Position numbers and translations under genes: made by a program
Assembly (NCBI GenBank): GCA_902461565.1
Contig: CABPYL010000020.1
Span: forward strand, 1-47,472
Source: an uncultured Porphyromonadaceae bacterium
Lineage (GTDB): Bacteria; Bacteroidota; Bacteroidia; Bacteroidales; Muribaculaceae
Reading direction: 5' to 3'
DNA length: 47,472 nt
The notes under the pieces: model-generated
What the model saw: only the letters and a program-made list of their open reading frames with translations
Databases searched by the model: none
Told to the model about the DNA's origin: nothing
Part shown: positions 1 to 8,617 of the stretch, piece by piece
Numbering within the stretch: the stretch's first letter is position 1
How the letters are laid out: every line of letters starts with the position of its first letter

Positions 1-210
1 GATGCGCGGAGTCCGAGACCGCGATTTCTTCATATTCCGACTTGTCAAACTATACACCTAAATTTTTAACATTCCATTCGCCTGGATTTAACAAATGCAC
101 CGGAATTTCGGCTTGGGCCCATATTAGCTGTTACGTTCATGCAGTTTACTTGGTTTAACTCTCGGTTTAACCGTCAGCTTCCGTGGGGCTGTCGCAGGCG
201 TGCAGGGTGA

Positions 211-243
211 TAAAAAAAGAGAGCTACATTTCTGTAACTCTCT
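211..243 (-). terminator. Rho-independent terminator of tRNA-Phe
   Basis: On the minus strand, just past the tRNA 3' end, an 11-bp stem (one G-U wobble) closes a GAAA tetraloop and is followed by a run of seven T residues. This is a textbook intrinsic terminator. It makes the tRNA a monocistronic transcript. Confidence 0.9.
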
Positions 244-252
244 GATTTTCAG

Positions 253-325
253 TGGTGCCAACGGGAATCGAACCAGTGACACAAGGATTTTCAGTCCTTT
301 GCTCTACCAACTGAGCTATGGCACC
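253..325 (-). tRNA. tRNA-Phe (anticodon GAA)
   Basis: The reverse complement folds into a canonical 73-nt cloverleaf. It has a 7-bp acceptor stem (GGTGCCA/TGGCACC), a D arm GCTC...GAGC, an anticodon stem AAGGA/TCCTT with loop CTGAAAA (anticodon GAA), a T arm with loop TTCGATT, and discriminator A. The 3' CCA is not encoded, so it must be added after transcription. A promoter lies upstream and a strong terminator downstream, so it is transcribed alone. Confidence 0.97.
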
Positions 326-364
326 TTTTTGAGGTTTGGGAGGTCGTTTTCCCTTTTTGCGTTG

Positions 365-396
365 CAAAGTTAGGAACTTTTTGTGAACTGACCAAA
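365..396 (-). promoter_or_regulatory. Bacteroidetes-type promoter of tRNA-Phe
   Basis: The minus strand carries TAACTTTG (372-365), an exact match to the -7 box TAnnTTTG. A TTTG at 396-393 lies 20 nt upstream as the -33 element. Transcription would start near 359, leaving a leader of about 33 nt before the tRNA. Confidence 0.7.
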
Positions 397-481
397 TTTT
401 CCAGCGACTTTTTTATCATCTTTTTTTTCGGCGTAATTTGAACGCACGTGTAAGATTTTAATATACCGATGTTTAGACGAA

Positions 482-1720
482 TTATATATCTATCGAAAAA
501 GTTGTCAGTTGCGTGGACTCTGAGGTCTTGAGGGAGAATGGGAAGCGGTGGGCGCGCAGGATATCGGCAATGAGCATCAGTCCGAGGCCACGGTCGCGCC
601 GCTTAGTGGAGAAGAACGGGGTGAAAAGTTTTGTGGCTACATCTTCGGAAATGCCGCTTCCGTTGTCGGAAATACGCAGGCGCCATAAGTGGCTCCCCCC
701 TACCCTCTCGAGCGATATGCGTATTTCGCCACCCGCACGGTCGCCAATACTGTCTATCGAGTTTTTGACGATATTGATTACAACGCGCTCCATGAGCATC
801 GGGTCGATTGCGGCTTCGCAATTACCCTCGGGCGCATCGAATTCTACAGATATGTTCCGTGGCGCCATGCCGGACAGTGTGGGCAGGAGCGATGCAAGCC
901 ATGCAGTGAGGTTGATGTGTTCAGGCTGGACGGGCGGTAGTTTGACGATATCGGCATATCCGCTGACAAAACCGACAAGGTTGGCGCAACTATTGCGGCT
1001 GCTTGATAACGCGGCTACTGCGAGTTCGTCGTCGGAATGGATATCTTCAAAGCTTTCGAGAACGGAAATAACGCTGCCAAGTGTGTTGTTAACTTCGTGG
1101 CCAATAGTGCGTACTATCTTATTGAACATCTGTTTTTCGGCGGCCGCAATCTCATCGGAGAGGCGTTCAACCAGGATGAAGCGTCGCCTAAAGCCTGTAT
1201 CCATGAACCAAAGTCTGGATATACGGACTATCAGCGCGTCGGCCAGACGGACGGTCTGAGTTTCTCCGTCTTTAATTTCAAAGATTGCTTTCGACAATGC
1301 TGCCGACTGCATCTTGCCCCATGCCTGGTTTGTCTGTACTATTTCGCCGTCAAAATTGCAAATGGCGATACCGAGGGGAGAGGCATCCACGAGTAGACTG
1401 AGCAGCCGGTTCTGTTCAAGGTTTTTAAGGCGCTCGGCTTTCATCGAGTCTATCAAAGTATTGTACAGTTCCACAATTCTGTCGGCATCCGTCTGGCCTG
1501 TAGAGCGCAGACGGCTGCTAAAGTCCTGCTCGCGAAGCAAATGCATACCGTTTTCTACGGCGCGAAGCGGTCGTGATATCGAGCGGTATAGCAGGATAGT
1601 TACCAGCAGAGCGGCTGTGCTCCACCCTATTGTCCAATATAATGATGACTTGAGAAAGGCAGATGCAGTGGCAGCTAATATAATGATTATCAAAAGTATA
1701 ATATATATTCTATACCTCAT
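482..1720 (-). CDS. Sensor histidine kinase, NtrB/NtrY-like
   Basis: This 412-aa inner-membrane kinase has two membrane segments (about residues 5-22 and 28-47) and a HAMP-like linker (48-95). A PAS-like domain (about 105-190) and a HisKA region with H-box IGHEVNNTLG (His208) follow, then a GHKL ATPase domain with ISDNGSGIS and a G-rich lid. The H-box style is that of kinases that partner NtrC-family regulators. I chose the ATG at 1720 because it overlaps the regulator stop as ATGA; a longer frame reading back into the regulator is not credible. There is almost no periplasmic loop, so it probably senses a membrane or cytoplasmic signal. It is the last gene of the efflux operon and should phosphorylate the adjacent response regulator. 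Confidence 0.9.
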   Translation of the reverse strand: MRYRIYIILLIIIILAATASAFLKSSLYWTIGWSTAALLVTILLYRSISRPLRAVENGMHLLREQDFSSRLRSTGQTDADRIVELYNTLIDSMKAERLKNLEQNRLLSLLVDASPLGIAICNFDGEIVQTNQAWGKMQSAALSKAIFEIKDGETQTVRLADALIVRISRLWFMDTGFRRRFILVERLSDEIAAAEKQMFNKIVRTIGHEVNNTLGSVISVLESFEDIHSDDELAVAALSSSRNSCANLVGFVSGYADIVKLPPVQPEHINLTAWLASLLPTLSGMAPRNISVEFDAPEGNCEAAIDPMLMERVVINIVKNSIDSIGDRAGGEIRISLERVGGSHLWRLRISDNGSGISEDVATKLFTPFFSTKRRDRGLGLMLIADILRAHRFPFSLKTSESTQLTTFSIDI

Positions 1721-2238
1721 AATTTGAATTTTTCGATGCGGCGATAGAGCGACTGGCGGGTGATTCCGAGCTGCCTGGCGGCTTCGGTGAGATTGCCGTC
1801 GCAACGGCGTAATGCCTGTTTTATGGCCTCGCGTTCCATCTCGTCGAGCGTCTCGGGCCGATCTTCTAATTCCCTATCATTCAATGCCTTTTTAACTTTT
1901 GCAATCAAATCGGTGTTGCTCCAGGGCTTTGTTATGAAGTCCGCGGCACCGAAATTCATTGTTTCGACGGCTAAAGGGATTGTACCCCATGCGGTGATCA
2001 TTATTACTGGCAAATCGGGGCGCAGGATGCGAAATTTGCGCAGAATTTCGACGCCATTACGTCCTGTAGTAGAGAGAGTTAGATTCATATCGAGTATAGC
2101 GAGGCGTATGTGGCTGTCCCGCACGGAGGCAAGAGCCTCCGCCTCTGTCCCTACGGCCGTAGAATCGAATCCGGCGCGTTTCAGAGCCAGAGACAAGGAT
2201 AATCTTACCGCATTATCATCGTCAACAATCAATATCAT
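1717..2238 (-). CDS. Response regulator: REC plus Fis-type HTH, no AAA+
   Basis: This 173-aa protein has a receiver domain (about 1-120) with acidic pocket DDD at 6-8, phospho-acceptor Asp50 (LAILDMNL) and Lys104. A Fis/HTH_8 DNA-binding helix-turn-helix follows (about 130-173, ending ITRQSLYRRIEKF). The receiver resembles NtrC-family proteins of Bacteroidetes, but the sigma54-interacting AAA+ ATPase (about 240 residues) is absent, as in PrrA/RegA/ActR regulators. It should therefore bind DNA without activating sigma54. It lies 36 nt after the TolC gene and overlaps its kinase by 4 nt. Regulation of the efflux operon in which it sits is the natural inference. Confidence 0.9.
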   Translation of the reverse strand: MILIVDDDNAVRLSLSLALKRAGFDSTAVGTEAEALASVRDSHIRLAILDMNLTLSTTGRNGVEILRKFRILRPDLPVIMITAWGTIPLAVETMNFGAADFITKPWSNTDLIAKVKKALNDRELEDRPETLDEMEREAIKQALRRCDGNLTEAARQLGITRQSLYRRIEKFKL

Positions 2239-2274
2239 GAGGCAAATTTAACAATAATTTCACAATTAATTGTA

Positions 2275-3756
2275 TTACATTTTGCATAATTTCACAATAT
2301 CCGCATTGATATCGGTGCAGTGCTCGTAATCGTATAGTGTGAGCGACCGAATCTGGTACCAGTAGTTCCAGAACTTATAAAGTTCGTTAATGTACATTCT
2401 CTTGCTCTCGTCTTTTTTTGTCTGGGAGTCGTTGAGATCGAGTGTCGAAATTTTTCCGACAAGGAAAGTCTCGAAATTGGTATTGTATCGCATTCCGGCA
2501 ATCTCGTCGGCACGCTCGGCAATGGCAAGCTGCTCCTGCTGGTTGCCGAAACGCTCCACCAGAACGAAGAGCTGCTGATTGAAGTCGAGGGCCTCCTGGC
2601 GCAGGCGGCTTTCGGTTACGCGGCGGTTGCTTTCGGCCACTTTTACTTTGCCGCGGCGCTTGCCCCAGTCGACGAGCGGAATGGCAAGCCCCACTTCGAT
2701 AAGCTGATTACTGCGCAGGCGGCCGTAGGCGTCGGATATCACGCGATCGGTACCGGTAAAACCGACCTGAGCGTATAGCTTGATTTCACGCATATTGCCT
2801 TTCGCCTTTGCAACCTCGTAGTCCGCCTCGAGCTGACGACGGCGGATATTCTTGGCGAATTTGTTGTTGGCAAGGGCTCGGTCAAGGGCGTCGTTGTAGG
2901 TTACAGTAGCGTTCGGGACCTTTTCAGGAACAACGGGAATAATTTCCACATCCTCTCCAAGGTCCAGAAATGACCGCAGAGTGAACATATCGCTTTTGAG
3001 CTGGCTGCTGCAATCGGTGAGCGCCGAGCGGGCGTCGAGCACATTCAGCTCCATCTGGCGGAGGTCGTTCTCGCTAATCTGCCCCATCTTTCGCTTCTCC
3101 ACCGCCACGGCATAGAGCTTATTGGCGTTGGCGAGATTCTGTTCTGCGATGGCAAGGTTCTCGCGGCTCATTATAAGGGTGAAAAAGTAGTTCACTGTCG
3201 CGAGAGCCACATTCTCCGTAGCGCTGAGGAATGCAGCTTTAGCCTCCGAGAAGCGGACAGGCTCTATCCGGTTGTCCCATTTGAAAGTATTCACGCTGAA
3301 TATAGGCTGCTCGAGGGTGAGGGCGACAGGTATTGTAAGGAATCGGTTGGAGCCGCCGTTGTCGAACTGTCTCATATAGTCCAGCGACGTGCCGAGGCTT
3401 ATCTTGCCGCCGGTAAACGGGATATTCTGGTCGATAGACAATTGCAGCTGCGCGTCGAGGTTGTTGGTGCGCACGAAGCTATACTCGCCGTCGCCGTTCA
3501 TATATGATGTATACCTGTCGGCATACGACGGTACGGTGCCCGTTAGCGAGACCTCCGGCAAACGATCGGCACGGTAGCTGCGCCACTGCCAGTAGGCCGT
3601 TTTCAGCTCGTCGAGCGCCACGGCGGCATCCACGCTCTTCACGCGTGCCATAGCGATGGCATCGTCCAGCGTAAGAGAAAGCTCGCGTGCCGCCCCTGTC
3701 GCAGGGGCGAGCACCGAGAGTAATGTAAATGAAAAAGCTGCTAAGGTATTTCGCAT
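2275..3756 (-). CDS. TolC-family outer membrane efflux protein
   Basis: This 493-aa protein has a Sec signal peptide (about 1-23, ending near TGAARE). Long amphipathic helical stretches with the duplicated outer-membrane-efflux-protein pattern follow (for example the heptad-rich segments around 175-255 and 355-420), as in TolC/OprM trimers. It should form the outer membrane duct of the tripartite pump. It lies 6 nt after the second permease gene and upstream of the two-component genes, in one operon with the adaptor and ABC parts. The substrate cannot be read from the sequence. Confidence 0.9.
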   Translation of the reverse strand: MRNTLAAFSFTLLSVLAPATGAARELSLTLDDAIAMARVKSVDAAVALDELKTAYWQWRSYRADRLPEVSLTGTVPSYADRYTSYMNGDGEYSFVRTNNLDAQLQLSIDQNIPFTGGKISLGTSLDYMRQFDNGGSNRFLTIPVALTLEQPIFSVNTFKWDNRIEPVRFSEAKAAFLSATENVALATVNYFFTLIMSRENLAIAEQNLANANKLYAVAVEKRKMGQISENDLRQMELNVLDARSALTDCSSQLKSDMFTLRSFLDLGEDVEIIPVVPEKVPNATVTYNDALDRALANNKFAKNIRRRQLEADYEVAKAKGNMREIKLYAQVGFTGTDRVISDAYGRLRSNQLIEVGLAIPLVDWGKRRGKVKVAESNRRVTESRLRQEALDFNQQLFVLVERFGNQQEQLAIAERADEIAGMRYNTNFETFLVGKISTLDLNDSQTKKDESKRMYINELYKFWNYWYQIRSLTLYDYEHCTDINADIVKLCKM

Positions 3757-3762
3757 AATAAA

Positions 3763-5010
3763 TCACATATCTTTGAGTGCCTGAGCGGGATCTACAGCCG
3801 TTGCTTTACGTGCCGGGGGGTATATACCCGTAATAATCAGCACTGCAAGTACCAGTATTGTAAAGACGGCGCCCTGTATATTGACACGGGAAAACATTCC
3901 GGATGGTAAAATGCCGAGCTTAGCGAAGGTGTCGGATGTAATAGTCCATATAGTAAACGGCGCGGTAACAATCACAGCGACAACGAGTATAATCAGTCCT
4001 TCGGCAAAGAAACGAGCATATATATTCCTGTTGGAGGCACCGTTCACTTTTCGGATGGCAATCTCGGGCACACGCTGCTGCGTACGGAACCAGAAAGTAC
4101 CGAGGAATCCGAGGAATATTACAAGCAGCATGAATACAGTACAGATAACAAAATTGCGTACTGTCTGGGTTACGTTAACCTGAGCGGAATCACGCATCCG
4201 TTCGATGGAAACAAAATCTGTGAGATAGACATTTCCGGCACGTTTATCGCTTTCCTTCAACGATTCAAGGAACTGATGCCCCATACCAGGTTTGACGCGG
4301 AAGGCGATGTGTGAAATCTCTTGCGGTGAAATCAGACGGTAGACAACACCAGACCACAGGGGCTCGTAATCAGTTCGGCGCATAGTGTTTGCGACAGCGC
4401 CGACATGAAATATCAAGAGCGAGTCGCCGCCCAGCATAACATCCTTGCCAAGAAACTCCTCAGCATCGGCCACTGCGTCATTGTAATCCTTATCCAACGG
4501 CCCCAGAATAAATTCTCCATTGGCGAGTATCTCAGCCAGTTGTCCGCTCGTTTCGCCGTTTGTACCGTGGATGCGGAACAGTTTGATCATTTCCGGCGAC
4601 ATGGTACGCATATTGGCCTGGAAATATATATCCTCACCGTCATCATTCTTAGAAGATATCTGGTTTCCGGTATAATTATAATGGTAAGGTAACGAAGCCA
4701 TCGAACCCGGAGCCACAATCTCGACATAAGGATTGGTTTTCAGCTGAGCCAACAGCACTTCAATATCGGTCTCGCGTGAATGTAGACTGTCGTATGGCAC
4801 ATACCCTTCCTTATCCTCACCAAGTGTACGCAGATTAGCCACATAAACGTCGTCGCAATCCACACCGGCAGAGTGGACGTGCATGGAAAAAATGTTATAC
4901 AGGGAGCTGAATATAAACTGAATAACGAGGATGACGATAATCAGTTCCACAACAAGCCACACGTTTGTGCGCCATTCGTTGAGCATTTGCTTCAATAGTT
5001 TGCGTTTCAT
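3763..5010 (-). CDS. ABC transporter permease, MacB/FtsX type (second)
   Basis: This 415-aa permease has the MacB topology: one N-terminal membrane helix (about 17-38), a large periplasmic MacB_PCD-like domain, then three C-terminal helices within an FtsX domain. The FtsX motif region reads PEIAIRKVNGAS. Unlike E. coli MacB the ATPase is not fused but encoded separately at 6310-6984. It lies 10 nt downstream of a paralogous permease, so the two probably form a heterodimer that moves substrate from the periplasm into the TolC-like duct. Confidence 0.9.
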   Translation of the reverse strand: MKRKLLKQMLNEWRTNVWLVVELIIVILVIQFIFSSLYNIFSMHVHSAGVDCDDVYVANLRTLGEDKEGYVPYDSLHSRETDIEVLLAQLKTNPYVEIVAPGSMASLPYHYNYTGNQISSKNDDGEDIYFQANMRTMSPEMIKLFRIHGTNGETSGQLAEILANGEFILGPLDKDYNDAVADAEEFLGKDVMLGGDSLLIFHVGAVANTMRRTDYEPLWSGVVYRLISPQEISHIAFRVKPGMGHQFLESLKESDKRAGNVYLTDFVSIERMRDSAQVNVTQTVRNFVICTVFMLLVIFLGFLGTFWFRTQQRVPEIAIRKVNGASNRNIYARFFAEGLIILVVAVIVTAPFTIWTITSDTFAKLGILPSGMFSRVNIQGAVFTILVLAVLIITGIYPPARKATAVDPAQALKDM

Positions 5011-5020
5011 ATTATTGATT

Positions 5021-6298
5021 TTACTTGGCGTTTATAGCCTCTACCGGATTGATACGCGAAGCCTGCCATGCCGGCACCGAGGCACTGATGAGATTGAGAA
5101 TGAAGCAGACACACAGAGCGATTGTGATTGTGCTCCAGTTTATAACCGCGCTGAGCGCCGGCGTAAGATTAGAGCCGTAGGTATCCATATCTTCGTATAA
5201 ACCGCTGTAGGTCATGGCAAATATCACGCCGAGAGCCACACCGACGATACCGCCGGCAAGTGTTATCAGGAAGTTTTCCCATATAATATCGGCAATAACC
5301 CGCAGGCGAGTACAACCGTAGGCACGGCGGACGCCAATCTCGGCCACACGCCTGCGCATACGACTGTGGAGGAGGCTGCTGAGGTTTATCGCAGGCACGA
5401 TAAGAAGAATGGCATAGATAAAATAACGCGATTTGCGCGCGCCGGACGCATCCGGAGTTGCGTTGCTGCCGTGCATCCCAGTGGAAAGTGTTTCCTGGTC
5501 GTAAGGCGATTCATGATATACCGTACTGCAACCCAAAGGTTTGACTTCTGTGTCGATAATAGCGTAGCGGGATTTCACCTGGTCGCGGATACTTTGGAAA
5601 TCGACTCCCTCCTTAACAAGCAGGACAGCGGATATGGGGCCAAAATAATCGTTTAATTTATTATTTTCGGAAGACTGGGGAGCCGGCGCGTCATGCGGGA
5701 CAAAAATATCGCCCGAGGCTGTTGTGGCAAGCCGGGAATTATCTTTCACCACACCTGTAACAGTAAACTTTCTGTGATCGATGAGAATGGTCATGTTCTC
5801 GCAGTCGACGGTACCGAAAGCCTTTCGGGCCGTAGATTCGCTTATAACTGCAACGGGGAGATGCGCCTCGTATTCATCAGAGGTGAAATATCGGCCGGAA
5901 ATCAAAGGATGGTCAAAGATTTTGAAGAAATCGGCATCAACCTTTCTGGATTCCGCCGTAAAACTGTTTTCTGTAGAACCTTTCACAAGCAAGGGATTAA
6001 GAAAGCGCTCGATATACGACACATGCTCCACGCCGTCGAGTCCCTCGTAGAGTTTGCGAGATAACATCAAGCTGGCGCCGCCGCTCCATTCACCGCCTTC
6101 TGTGCGCATGTGAATGTACTGGCCCACGAGCATACGGTCGCGGCAGCTCTCGGGAGAAAAGGGCACAACGCTGACCCGCTGTATAATCACCACAATCATA
6201 ATCAGGAACACCGACAGCACCGTGGCGACGAATGTAACGCCACTTATGAGCGGCTGACGCCTGATTTCGTAAAGAATCTGTTTGATTTTCTGTTTCAT
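5021..6298 (-). CDS. ABC transporter permease, MacB/FtsX type (first)
   Basis: This 425-aa permease has an N-terminal membrane helix (about 19-40), a periplasmic MacB_PCD-like domain and an FtsX core with three C-terminal helices. The conserved VAEIGVRRAYGCT motif precedes the penultimate helices. It is paralogous to the next gene and begins 11 nt after the ATPase stop. Together with the ATPase it forms a MacB-like mechanotransmission transporter; these export peptides, macrolides or lipid-linked compounds in other bacteria, but the substrate here is unknown. Confidence 0.9.
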   Translation of the reverse strand: MKQKIKQILYEIRRQPLISGVTFVATVLSVFLIMIVVIIQRVSVVPFSPESCRDRMLVGQYIHMRTEGGEWSGGASLMLSRKLYEGLDGVEHVSYIERFLNPLLVKGSTENSFTAESRKVDADFFKIFDHPLISGRYFTSDEYEAHLPVAVISESTARKAFGTVDCENMTILIDHRKFTVTGVVKDNSRLATTASGDIFVPHDAPAPQSSENNKLNDYFGPISAVLLVKEGVDFQSIRDQVKSRYAIIDTEVKPLGCSTVYHESPYDQETLSTGMHGSNATPDASGARKSRYFIYAILLIVPAINLSSLLHSRMRRRVAEIGVRRAYGCTRLRVIADIIWENFLITLAGGIVGVALGVIFAMTYSGLYEDMDTYGSNLTPALSAVINWSTITIALCVCFILNLISASVPAWQASRINPVEAINAK

Positions 6299-6309
6299 AG
6301 CCTTGCGTG

Positions 6310-6984
6310 TTAACCGATTATTCTGCCGTCGAAGAAACGCACGATGCGATCTGTCTCGAAAGCCTGCGCCTCGTTATGCGTAACCATTATGATGGTGATA
6401 CCGTCCTCCTTGTTAAGGCGGTGGAGAAGCGCCATCACTTCGGCGCCCATCTTACTGTCGAGGTTGCCGGTTGGTTCGTCGGCAAGGATAATCTGCGGCT
6501 GACCGACAATAGCACGCGCGATAGCCACACGCTGGCACTGACCGCCAGACAGCTGAGAGGGCAGATGATGGATGCGATGGCTCATTTCCAGACGGCGCAG
6601 CACCTGTTCCACTCGCTCCTTGCGCTCGCGGGCGCTGACGCCAGGACGGTAGATAAGGGGGAGTTCCACGTTGGCGGCCACATCCAGCGACGGAATAAGA
6701 TGGAAGCTCTGGAACACGAAACCGAGGTTTTTGTTGCGGAAGTGCGACAGCTCGCGGTCGGGCATACCGTTACAGTCCTGTCCGAGAATGCTCACGGTTC
6801 CTGCAGTGGGTTTGTCGAGCAAACCGATGATGTTGAGGAGTGTTGACTTACCGCAACCACTCGGGCCCATAATGCTTAAGAATTCTCCCTCGTTGACGTG
6901 GAGGTTCACGTTTTCGAGCGCAGTAGTCTCGATTTCTTTGGTACGGTATACTTTGCTGATACCGTTGAGTGTGATGATAGCCAT
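6310..6984 (-). CDS. ABC transporter ATP-binding protein, MacB/LolD family
   Basis: This 224-aa cytoplasmic ATPase carries every motif of an active nucleotide-binding domain: Walker A GPSGCGKST (40-48), signature LSGGQ (145-149), Walker B IILADE with catalytic Glu170, and the switch His in VTHNE. Length and sequence style fit the MacB/LolD/FtsE subfamily that works with FtsX-fold permeases. Only 1 nt separates it from the adaptor stop. It should power the two permeases encoded next. Confidence 0.95.
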   Translation of the reverse strand: MAIITLNGISKVYRTKEIETTALENVNLHVNEGEFLSIMGPSGCGKSTLLNIIGLLDKPTAGTVSILGQDCNGMPDRELSHFRNKNLGFVFQSFHLIPSLDVAANVELPLIYRPGVSARERKERVEQVLRRLEMSHRIHHLPSQLSGGQCQRVAIARAIVGQPQIILADEPTGNLDSKMGAEVMALLHRLNKEDGITIIMVTHNEAQAFETDRIVRFFDGRIIG

Positions 6985-6985
6985 A

Positions 6986-8236
6986 TTATTTCTTTATTTT
7001 CAGTACTTTGTCATTCTTATAATTTTCCATATCGCTGATAACCACGCGGTCGCCGTCGTGAAGGCCGTCGAGAATCTCGACATACTCACGGTTGCAGTCG
7101 CCGACCTTGATTTTGCGTCGCTCCAGACGGTCGTCGCCATCGAAAACAAATACCTTATATTCACCGGGACCCCGATAGAACGAGCCGTTGCCTACGCGCA
7201 GTACATTATCTTTATATCCGTATGACACATACAGTTCGGCGCGTCCACCGGGACGCAGATGGCTTTCGCGCGGATTGTCGAGGCTGACAGTGAAGGAAAC
7301 CACTCCCTGCTTGGCCTGCGGAGATATGTTCGTTACCGTGCCCGTGAGCTGCGCACCATTGATGCGAACATTTACCGCCGCACCGACCTCTACCCTACTG
7401 CTGGCGCCTTCGGAAACTTCGCCCAGAATCTTGAAACTGGACAGATCGGATACCACAGCGACCTTCTGTCCTGCTCCTATACGACTGCCGAGATCGCTTA
7501 CAACGAAGGTGAGGACGCCATCGAGCGGTGCGGGAATATCGCCCTGATGCAATGTTTTATCCATAAGTGCGATATCACGGTCGATGGAACCGACGGCAAG
7601 CTGCTGTCCGCGCTCGGCAGCGGCGGTGCGCAGCTGCTCGTTGGCCAGGCGGGTGCGCAGCTGTTCCAGTTCCAACACACCGGCGGCGTATGCTGTCTCG
7701 GCCTGGCGCACGCGGTCGCCGGTTCCGCTGCCGATGCTGTCCAGGCGCCGCTCATTGTCGACATCTATGCGGAGACGATTAACGTTCATCTCGTTCACCT
7801 TAATCTGCATTTCAAGGTCGCTGAGGGTTGTTCGGTTCGAGAGCTGGAGCTGGCGAAGCGTCTGTTCCTGTATGGTGCGCTCGTCGCGGAGTTTGCCTAA
7901 GGCGGTCTGATGCTGTTCGAGATCGAGCAGGAGAAGAGGCATACCCACTTTTACAGTATCGCCAGGCTGCGCGAATACCTGCAGGAGCCGTGTATCCACC
8001 GGCGAGTTGATAATTTCCTCGTATGCGGGAACAACACGTCCGCTTGCAGCGACGGTAATTTCCAAAGGACCGTGCCCGGCGGTTGAAACAGTGATATCAC
8101 GGCTGTTCACGCTCGGGGCGAATCCGGCAATGAGCCACACGAAGCCGAAAACCACTATTGCGGCTCCACTGCCGTAGAGAAGTATTTTGCGGCGGTTGGC
8201 CTTTCTGATTTCTTGTTTGTCTATAGGTTTGTCCAT
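6986..8236 (-). CDS. HlyD/MacA-type periplasmic adaptor of the efflux pump
   Basis: This 416-aa adaptor has one N-terminal membrane anchor (about 18-38) and lipoyl-like half motifs on each side of a long coiled-coil hairpin (about 115-215). Beta-barrel and membrane-proximal domains follow. The order matches RND/MacA adaptors that bridge a MacB transporter and a TolC duct. It is the first gene of the seven-gene operon. A -7 box lies 20 nt upstream of its ATG, together with a dyad that could be an operator. Confidence 0.92.
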   Translation of the reverse strand: MDKPIDKQEIRKANRRKILLYGSGAAIVVFGFVWLIAGFAPSVNSRDITVSTAGHGPLEITVAASGRVVPAYEEIINSPVDTRLLQVFAQPGDTVKVGMPLLLLDLEQHQTALGKLRDERTIQEQTLRQLQLSNRTTLSDLEMQIKVNEMNVNRLRIDVDNERRLDSIGSGTGDRVRQAETAYAAGVLELEQLRTRLANEQLRTAAAERGQQLAVGSIDRDIALMDKTLHQGDIPAPLDGVLTFVVSDLGSRIGAGQKVAVVSDLSSFKILGEVSEGASSRVEVGAAVNVRINGAQLTGTVTNISPQAKQGVVSFTVSLDNPRESHLRPGGRAELYVSYGYKDNVLRVGNGSFYRGPGEYKVFVFDGDDRLERRKIKVGDCNREYVEILDGLHDGDRVVISDMENYKNDKVLKIKK

Positions 8237-8256
8237 ATCGGGAATTTTTTCTGCTG

Positions 8257-8288
8257 CAAAACTAACAAGAAATGCACAGCCTTGTCAA
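8257..8288 (-). promoter_or_regulatory. Promoter of the efflux operon
   Basis: The minus strand shows TAGTTTTG (8264-8257), matching TAnnTTTG, with TTG at 8288-8286 about 21 nt upstream as the -33 element. The start site would be near 8251, 15 nt before the adaptor ATG. The dyad CTTGT-N2-ACAAG (8281-8292) overlaps the -33 element and is a candidate operator, perhaps for the Fis-type regulator encoded in the operon. Confidence 0.6.
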
Positions 8289-8324
8289 CAAGCGCTGATA
8301 ATCAGGCACATATACAACACAATT

Positions 8325-8359
8325 CTGTCCGATTCCGTACTGTGTACGAAAGCGGACAG
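8325..8359. repeat. Long near-perfect inverted repeat (hairpin or operator)
   Basis: Arms of 16 nt around a 3-nt loop pair at 14 of 16 positions (outer arms CTGTCCG/CGGACAG, inner CGTAC/GTACG). It lies about 65 bp upstream of the efflux-operon -7 box and about 320 bp after the phosphate transporter gene. No T-run follows on either strand, so an operator or structured RNA element is as likely as a terminator. Confidence 0.7.
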
Positions 8360-8371
8360 GAACGGTCGCCT

Positions 8372-8411
8372 AGCTCGAAGGGGGTTGTAGAGAGGTCGCG
8401 CGTACCGCGCT
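8372..8411. repeat. Intergenic repeat, copy 1 (40 bp)
   Basis: This 40-bp unit matches 8618-8657 at 35 of 40 positions. It contains GGGGGTTGTAGA and ends with a small hairpin, GCGCG-TAC-CGCGC. It carries no gene. The surrounding 446-bp stretch (8237-8682) has no credible ORF and consists of repeats, dyads and the efflux promoter. Confidence 0.75.
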
Positions 8412-8414
8412 ATT

Positions 8415-8480
8415 GCTCTGATATCGATGGCGCGGTGGAGGACGCGATGCGCCAAGGCTCTGCTATCGATGGTGCGGTGG
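8415..8480. repeat. Imperfect tandem repeat, 42-bp period
   Basis: Two 24-bp copies, 8415-8438 and 8457-8480, differ at two positions. Each contains TATCGATGG and GCGGTGG. They sit directly after copy 1 of the larger intergenic repeat. Confidence 0.7.
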
Positions 8481-8617
8481 GGATACGATGGTGTGGGTGT
8501 GGACAAGAACAAAGGGTATCACCTGACTAATGGAACTTGCGCTTCGCTATGCGTGGCGGCGCTCGCTCCGCAGCTTGCCACGAGTAGAGTTTCAGAGCCA
8601 CAGTCCCCCAGCTCGCA

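Noticed and set aside
2..61. Possible last 19 codons of a plus-strand gene entering from the left
   Set aside because: Too short to recognise; another plus-strand frame is open to 158, so the reading frame cannot be decided.
253..325. tRNA-Phe as an integration site of a mobile element
   Set aside because: No integrase, no duplicated tRNA end and no atypical genes were seen in the flanking DNA.
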